This document shows positions 59,557-64,000 of a stretch of DNA of 64,000 bases, piece after piece (within the stretch, counting starts at the first letter, position 1; every line of letters starts with the position of its first letter). The stretch spans positions 20,681-84,680 of the forward strand of contig CAZAUQ010000002.1 in assembly GCA_964488495.1 (NCBI GenBank), written 5' to 3'. The notes below the pieces were generated by a model that saw only the letters and a list, made by a program, of their open reading frames with translations, was not told the DNA's origin and did no database searches. A program made the translations under genes and the position numbers. The DNA comes from UBA1402 sp964488495. GTDB lineage: Bacteria > Bacteroidota > Bacteroidia > Bacteroidales > UBA1402.

Positions 59557-60080
59557 TAGAAAACGAAAAAAACACCTGTATTCAGGCTGCCCTCGATGTG
59601 GCCCGACGTATGATGACCGCAGCTCGTACTGCTCCCAAAGCCAAAGGGATAGATAGACTTGAGCTCAGTTGTGTCAGCGGTGAAGAATTGGAAATCCTGG
59701 CAAAAAAAATGGAAGAAATTGGAGTGAAAAACCAGCGGGCTTCTTTTGTCCGGGATGCCGGAAATGTCAGACAATCACAGGCTGTAGTGATGATAGGCAG
59801 CCGCAGGGGAGAACAAGAATTGAATTGCGGGTATTGCGGATTTTCCACTTGTGCCGAAAAACGTAAAAGCCCTGCCACTCCCTGCATGTTCCCGGTCACG
59901 GATCTGGGTATTGCTCTGGGTTCGGCTTGTTCTGTGGCTGCAGACAGCCGGGTGGACAGCCGTGTAATGTATACGGCCGGTATGGCTGCTTTGGAACTGG
60001 GTTGGCTGAAAGATTGTTTTTATGCCTTATCCATTCCCATATCCATTTCAGGCAAAAGCCCCTATTTTGACAGAAAGTAA
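59553..60080 (+). CDS. DUF2148 (ferredoxin-like) protein
   Basis: A 175-residue protein of the DUF2148 family. The Cys motif LNCGYCGFSTCAEKRKSPATPC contains several Cys that may bind iron-sulfur, and GSACSVAADSRVDSRVMYTAG is the conserved C-terminal element. Function unknown; a redox role is inferred only from Cys arrangement. Coupled by a 4-base overlap to the THUMP-like gene. Confidence 0.8.
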   Translation: MIENEKNTCIQAALDVARRMMTAARTAPKAKGIDRLELSCVSGEELEILAKKMEEIGVKNQRASFVRDAGNVRQSQAVVMIGSRRGEQELNCGYCGFSTCAEKRKSPATPCMFPVTDLGIALGSACSVAADSRVDSRVMYTAGMAALELGWLKDCFYALSIPISISGKSPYFDRK

Positions 60081-60087
60081 GCGGAAT

Positions 60088-61950
60088 TTATTCCTGCATG
60101 ACGGGCCCTTCGAGTGATTGGAGGTCGTAGAGTTTCTTGAAATAGCCCTTCTTCTTGATTAAGGCTTCGTGTGTGCCTCTTTCGACTATACGGCCTTCGT
60201 GAAGTACACAGATCAGATCGGCATTTTTGATTGTTGATAATCGGTGTGCGATAACAATGGTTGTGCGGTTTTTCATCAGGTTCTCCAGGGCTTCCTGAAC
60301 CAATTTTTCGGATTCCGTATCCAGAGCCGAAGTGGCCTCGTCCAGTATCAGTATGGGTGGGTTTTTCAGGATAGCCCTGGCAATACTGATGCGCTGGCGC
60401 TGTCCGCCCGATAATTTGCTGCCGCGATCTCCGATGTTGGTGTCGTAACCGTGTTCGGTGGCGACTATAAAATCGTGGGCATTGGCTATTTTTGCAGCTT
60501 GTATCACTTGTTCAATATTTGCGTTTTTTACTCCAAAGGCTATGTTATTGTAAAAGCTGTCGTTAAACAGAATTGCTTCCTGATTGACATTGCCCATCAG
60601 AGCTCTCAGGTCTTTGATTCTTACCTGTCGAATATCAGTTCCGTCAATCAGAATTTCGCCGGAGCTCACATCGTAGAACCGGGGCAGCAAATCAACCAGT
60701 GTAGATTTGCCCGAACCCGATTGTCCGACCAAAGCGATGGTTTGTCCTTTATTTATCTGAACATTAATGTCTTCCAACACAGGTTCAGTCTGATACTTAA
60801 AACCGACGTTTTTGTATTCGACAGACTGTTTAAATTCTTTGAGTTCAACGGGATTTTCCGGTTCTTTAATGTGATTTTCGGCTAACAATATCCGGTCAAT
60901 CCTTTCCATGGAGGCCAGGCCCTTCTGAATATTGTACCAGGCTTGCGAAAAGGCTTTGGCCGGATTTATAATGCTGTAAAAAATTATAAGGTAATAGATG
61001 AATACAGAGGCGGAGATGGCCGAAGATGATTCGGATAAAATCAGTGAACCGCCGAACCAAAGCACAATGGCAATGATGGCTGTGCCCAGAAATTCGCTCA
61101 TGGGATGAGCCAGTTGTTGCCGACGAATAATTCTTTTGGAAGTGCGTTTCAGGGTTTCGTTTTGCCGGTAGAAATTAGACTGCACTCTGCTTTCTGCATT
61201 AAAAGCCTTGATAATTCTCAAACCGGTCAGTGTTTCTTCTATTTGACTGAGCAATTCTCCCCATTGTGCCTGGCCTTCTCGTGAGGGTCTTTTCAATTGT
61301 TTGCTCACTTTGCCCATCAGAAAACCTGCAACTGGCAGTAAAACAAGTACAAAAAGAGTAAGTTCCCAACTGATAACCAACATGGCGGTAAAATAAATAA
61401 CCATCATAATGAAGTTCTTGAAGGTCATATCCAATGAACTCATTACGGAATTTTCCACCTCAGTCACATCGTTGGACATACGCGAAATGATATCTCCTTT
61501 TTTTTCTTCGGAGAAAAAGCCCAGAGGCAGATTCAGCACTTTTTCGAAGATCGTATTGCGTAAATCCCTCAATACAGATGTACGTATTGTAATCATATTG
61601 AGCGATGCCATATACATAAAAGCCGTCTTCAAGAAAGTCATGGCTATCAGAAAAGCTCCCAAAATCAATAAAGTAACTCCTCCGCCGCTTTTCTCGATGG
61701 TGGAAACAATAAAACAATAAAAATTATCCGTGAGTGCTTCGGCAATATCAGCTGTCGGCAGGCTCCAGACATTTTCGTGATAAGTATAGGTCTCCTCGTT
61801 GATTTGGAATAAAATTTCCAGTATCGGAATAATCAGGGCAAAAGAAAACAAGCTGAACAAAGTCGACAAGAAGTTGTTCAGCACATTTAGAAATACATTT
61901 TTTCTGTAAGGTGGAACCAAACGGAACATCAGTCGTATAAAGTCTTTCAT
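60088..61950 (-). CDS. ABC exporter, ATP-binding/permease fusion (MsbA-like)
   Basis: A 620-residue half-transporter. Six-helix transmembrane domain in residues about 15-330, then the nucleotide-binding domain: Walker A GQSGSGKSTLVDLL near residue 420, signature LSGGQRQRISIARAIL near 525 and Walker B ILILDEATSALD. It would work as a homodimer exporting lipids (MsbA-like) or drugs. Start is ATG 61950; a near-consensus -7 box (TATCTTTC minus) lies at 61978-61985. Confidence 0.92.
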   Translation of the reverse strand: MKDFIRLMFRLVPPYRKNVFLNVLNNFLSTLFSLFSFALIIPILEILFQINEETYTYHENVWSLPTADIAEALTDNFYCFIVSTIEKSGGGVTLLILGAFLIAMTFLKTAFMYMASLNMITIRTSVLRDLRNTIFEKVLNLPLGFFSEEKKGDIISRMSNDVTEVENSVMSSLDMTFKNFIMMVIYFTAMLVISWELTLFVLVLLPVAGFLMGKVSKQLKRPSREGQAQWGELLSQIEETLTGLRIIKAFNAESRVQSNFYRQNETLKRTSKRIIRRQQLAHPMSEFLGTAIIAIVLWFGGSLILSESSSAISASVFIYYLIIFYSIINPAKAFSQAWYNIQKGLASMERIDRILLAENHIKEPENPVELKEFKQSVEYKNVGFKYQTEPVLEDINVQINKGQTIALVGQSGSGKSTLVDLLPRFYDVSSGEILIDGTDIRQVRIKDLRALMGNVNQEAILFNDSFYNNIAFGVKNANIEQVIQAAKIANAHDFIVATEHGYDTNIGDRGSKLSGGQRQRISIARAILKNPPILILDEATSALDTESEKLVQEALENLMKNRTTIVIAHRLSTIKNADLICVLHEGRIVERGTHEALIKKKGYFKKLYDLQSLEGPVMQE

Positions 61951-61977
61951 TATGAAACAAGGTAGAGGAAAATTGCC

Positions 61978-61985
61978 GAAAGATA
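61978..61985 (-). promoter_or_regulatory. Near-consensus -7 element for the ABC exporter
   Basis: Minus strand TATCTTTC, one mismatch to TAnnTTTG, 27 bases upstream of ATG 61950. Confidence 0.35.
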
Positions 61986-62000
61986 GTGCATAAAATCTGA

Positions 62001-62034
62001 AAAAAAAAGCCTCGAAAAATTCCTCGAGGCTTTT
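62001..62034 (-). terminator. Intrinsic terminator after tRNA-Val
   Basis: Stem AAAAGCCTCGA with TCGAGGCTTTT (loop AAAATTCC). On the minus strand it ends in a run of eight T. Confidence 0.75.
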
Positions 62035-62038
62035 AATG

Positions 62039-62113
62039 TGGGCGTTGACGGATTCGAACCGCCGACCCTCTGCTTGTAGGGCAGATGCTCTGAACCAGCT
62101 GAGCTAAACGCCC
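62039..62113 (-). tRNA. tRNA-Val (anticodon TAC)
   Basis: A 75-nt cloverleaf on the minus strand: acceptor GGGCGTT with AACGCCC, T-loop TTCGAAT, anticodon loop CCTACAA giving TAC. CCA not encoded. Perfect -7 box at 62134-62141. Confidence 0.95.
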
Positions 62114-62133
62114 TTTTCTTTCAAAAAGCGCGG

Positions 62134-62141
62134 CAAAGATA
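62134..62141 (-). promoter_or_regulatory. -7 promoter element for tRNA-Val
   Basis: Minus strand TATCTTTG, exact consensus, 20 bases upstream of the tRNA 5' end. Confidence 0.6.
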
Positions 62142-62258
62142 ATTCGAATTTTTGTCCCGACAAAGTTTTATTCGATAATTTTTTTAACTGCCGAGGGTCT
62201 TTTTTATAAAAAAAGAAGGAAACTTAATTGAATGTGTGGCTATATCATTGCAAAATAG

Positions 62259-62266
62259 TATCTTTG
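62259..62266 (+). promoter_or_regulatory. -7 promoter element for purB
   Basis: TATCTTTG, exact consensus, 33 bases before ATG 62300; rules out the upstream in-frame start at 62228. Confidence 0.6.
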
Positions 62267-62299
62267 CAGCGCTTCTTTTATATAACGAAACAAAAGAGA

Positions 62300-63643
62300 A
62301 TGGATTTAACTGAATTGACGGCCATATCTCCCGTAGATGGCAGGTATCGCAGCAAAACTTCAGCTTTGGCAGATTATTTTTCGGAATTTGCCCTGATACG
62401 TTATCGCGTTCAGGTCGAAGTGGAGTATTTTATCGCCCTCTGCCGTTTGCCCCTGGAACAATTAAAACAAGTTCCCCGGGAGAAATTTGAACTTCTACGT
62501 AATATATACCAGGAATTTAATGCCGGTGATGCTCATCGCATAAAAGATATTGAGCAGGTTACCAATCACGATGTCAAGGCAGTTGAATATTTTCTCAAAG
62601 AACGTTTCGACAAAATAGGCTTACAAGCCTGCAAAGAATTCATACATTTCGGCCTTACTTCTCAGGATATCAACAACACTGCTGTCCCTCTTTCTATAAA
62701 AGAAGCCGTAGAAGAACAATACTATCCTTTGATGGAGGCCTTGTGTGAACAGCTGGAAAATCAGGTGCAGGAATGGAAAGATATCCCCATGTTGGCCAGA
62801 ACTCACGGTCAGCCCGCTTCGCCTACCCGTTTGGGTAAAGAGCTGATGGTCTTTGTTTACAGACTTAGAGAGCAACTGAAGTCTTTGAAAGCAATACCTT
62901 TTTCTGCCAAGTTCGGAGGAGCCACCGGAAATTTCAACGCCCACTGCGCCGCTTATCCTGCCTATGACTGGAAAGCTTTTGCAACAGATTTCTTAGGGAA
63001 CACGCTGGGCCTTAAACGAGAGGAATTTACCACACAAATTTCTAATTACGACAATCTCGCAGCCCTTTTTGACGGCCTGCGACGCGTCAATACTATTTTA
63101 CTCGATCTGGACAGGGATATTTGGCTGTACATTTCTATGGATTACTTTAAACAGAAAATCAAAGCGGGCGAAGTCGGTTCATCGGCTATGCCCCACAAAG
63201 TAAATCCCATAGATTTTGAAAATTCCGAAGGCAACATCGGGTTGGCCAATGCTTTGTTTGCCCATTTGTCCGATAAATTACCGGTGTCGCGTCTGCAACG
63301 TGATTTAAGCGACTCCACTGTATTGAGGAATATTGGAGTACCCCTGGCACATACCTTTATAGCCATTCAAAGTACAATAAAAGGATTGAGCAAACTGGTG
63401 CTGAATCCTTTGGTAATACAACAAGACCTGGACAATCACTGGGCTGTGGTTGCCGAAGGCATACAAACCATACTCAGGCGCGAAGCCTATGCTGCGCCTT
63501 ACGAAGCACTCAAGGCTTTGACACGTACTAACCAGACAATTACTGAAGCCTCTATTCAGGAATTTATTTCAAAGTTGGATGTTTCCGATGCCGTGAAGGC
63601 AGAGCTCAGAAACATAACCCCCAGCACATATACAGGAAATTAA
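62300..63643 (+). CDS. purB: Adenylosuccinate lyase
   Basis: A 447-residue fumarase-superfamily enzyme that makes fumarate and AMP (or AICAR) in purine synthesis. Seen: LTAISPVDGRYRSKT at the N-terminus, an HFGLTSQDINNTA segment, ARTHGQPASPTRLGKE, and the signature SSAMPHKVNPIDFENSEGN near residue 295 with the catalytic Ser loop. Start at ATG 62300, set by the -7 box at 62259-62266. Followed by the repetitive RluB-like gene 54 bases downstream. Confidence 0.95.
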   Translation: MDLTELTAISPVDGRYRSKTSALADYFSEFALIRYRVQVEVEYFIALCRLPLEQLKQVPREKFELLRNIYQEFNAGDAHRIKDIEQVTNHDVKAVEYFLKERFDKIGLQACKEFIHFGLTSQDINNTAVPLSIKEAVEEQYYPLMEALCEQLENQVQEWKDIPMLARTHGQPASPTRLGKELMVFVYRLREQLKSLKAIPFSAKFGGATGNFNAHCAAYPAYDWKAFATDFLGNTLGLKREEFTTQISNYDNLAALFDGLRRVNTILLDLDRDIWLYISMDYFKQKIKAGEVGSSAMPHKVNPIDFENSEGNIGLANALFAHLSDKLPVSRLQRDLSDSTVLRNIGVPLAHTFIAIQSTIKGLSKLVLNPLVIQQDLDNHWAVVAEGIQTILRREAYAAPYEALKALTRTNQTITEASIQEFISKLDVSDAVKAELRNITPSTYTGN

Positions 63644-63696
63644 CACATACAAACAGTTTAACCGCAGAGGTTATATCAATTTTTTAAAGAACAGCA

Positions 63697-64000
63697 ATGA
63701 TAACAAACAATGAAAACCGGACAGGAAAGCCTGACGAAGGTGCAGCTGTCAACCGGGAAGAAAAAAACAAGAAAACAAATTCCGATCAAAACCCACAAGA
63801 TGATTACCCTCGTCGTCCTTTTAACAGCGAAGGTTCCCAGGACCGTCCCCGCCGTTCTTATGGCTCGGAGAGTTCACAGGATCGTCCGCGTCGCAGTTAC
63901 GGTGACCAGGGCAATAGTTTTGGCAATTACGGTTCAGACCGTCCGCGCCGCAGTTTCGGCAGTGAAGGTTCCCAGGATCGTCCGCGCCGTCCTTTTGGCA
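63697..64000 (+). CDS. Arg/Gly/Ser-rich repetitive N-terminus of a probable pseudouridine synthase (partial)
   Basis: An ATG at 63697 opens a frame that stays open to the right edge (101 codons). After a polar, Lys/Asn-rich start it becomes a tandem 13-residue repeat of the type RPRRSFGSEGSQD, giving 39-base repeats, one expanded to 57 bases. In Bacteroidetes the gene after purB is often an rRNA pseudouridine synthase (RluB-like) with such a basic low-complexity N-terminal tail, so this is the likely identity, but the catalytic domain lies outside the window. Confidence 0.6.
   Translation, partial: MITNNENRTGKPDEGAAVNREEKNKKTNSDQNPQDDYPRRPFNSEGSQDRPRRSYGSESSQDRPRRSYGDQGNSFGNYGSDRPRRSFGSEGSQDRPRRPFG

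Noticed and set aside
1..64000. CRISPR arrays, insertion sequences, prophage, integrase or attachment sites
   Set aside because: No spaced repeat array, transposase, integrase or direct repeats flanking the tRNA genes were recognised.

Overview
The window looks like a chromosomal core region of an anaerobic member of the Bacteroidetes, most likely Bacteroidales. Four things point there. At least 28 genes or RNAs are preceded by an exact match to the Bacteroidetes -7 promoter element TAnnTTTG, often with no clear Shine-Dalgarno sequence. Many proteins are family types typical of the phylum: an MTHFS / S41 protease / dCMP deaminase / M3 peptidase row, a DUF4296 lipoprotein, a DksA-like protein with a degenerate zinc finger, a single-chain GlyRS, a 906-residue ParC and a LytTR membrane protein. 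One secreted pectate lyase ends in a type IX secretion (T9SS) tail. Glycyl radical enzymes, rubrerythrin and an ADP-forming acetyl-CoA synthetase fit anaerobic life. No phage, insertion sequence or CRISPR array was seen.

Layout. 1-417: a membrane protein running off the left edge. 687-5268: a glycogen/alpha-glucan operon (debranching enzyme, glycosyltransferase, GH57 protein whose expected catalytic Asp reads as Asn). 5295-10024: a minus-strand four-gene row. 10147-17379: small regulators, recF with a DUF721 protein, ribH, dnaX, a DivIC-like gene and a tRNA methyltransferase. 17446-25989: ileS, a dksA-like gene, lspA, a DUF4296 lipoprotein, a TrmH-type methylase and a BamA/TamA-type outer-membrane protein. 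26068-31033: cold-shock protein, tRNA-Arg, a FabK-like flavoprotein, a three-module beta-helix lipoprotein and an aminopeptidase P. 31165-37760: ADP-forming acetyl-CoA synthetase facing a minus-strand GH105 / radical-SAM activase / glycyl radical enzyme row. 37950-45591: fabD with an intracellular GH13, prs, a UDG-like protein, and a divergent GH43 / pectate lyase pair. 45657-50263: glyS, parC, tRNA-Leu. 50335-50530: a GC-rich, highly self-complementary transcript candidate resembling 6S RNA. 50556-64000: rubrerythrin, acyl-CoA synthetase, a predicted alpha/beta hydrolase, a LytTR regulator, a receiver plus PEP/pyruvate-binding fusion, a THUMP-like methyltransferase with a DUF2148 protein, an MsbA-type ABC exporter, tRNA-Val, purB and the repetitive N-terminus of a probable pseudouridine synthase.

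How the genes fit together. The glycogen genes and the GH13 protein probably handle internal alpha-glucans. GH105, GH43 and PL1 point to plant-wall pectin or arabinan use, and GH105 is in the same transcription unit as a glycyl radical enzyme of unassigned substrate. Much of the rest is housekeeping. The -7 promoter boxes settle several translation starts: candidate starts lying in or upstream of the box were rejected, giving shorter proteins for RecF, DnaX, MarC, the LytTR protein, PurB and others. The most unusual items are the 6S-like RNA candidate, the glycyl radical system, the receiver/PEP-binding fusion, the GH57 Asp-to-Asn change, and three divergent promoter pairs with almost identical 49-50 bp spacing.
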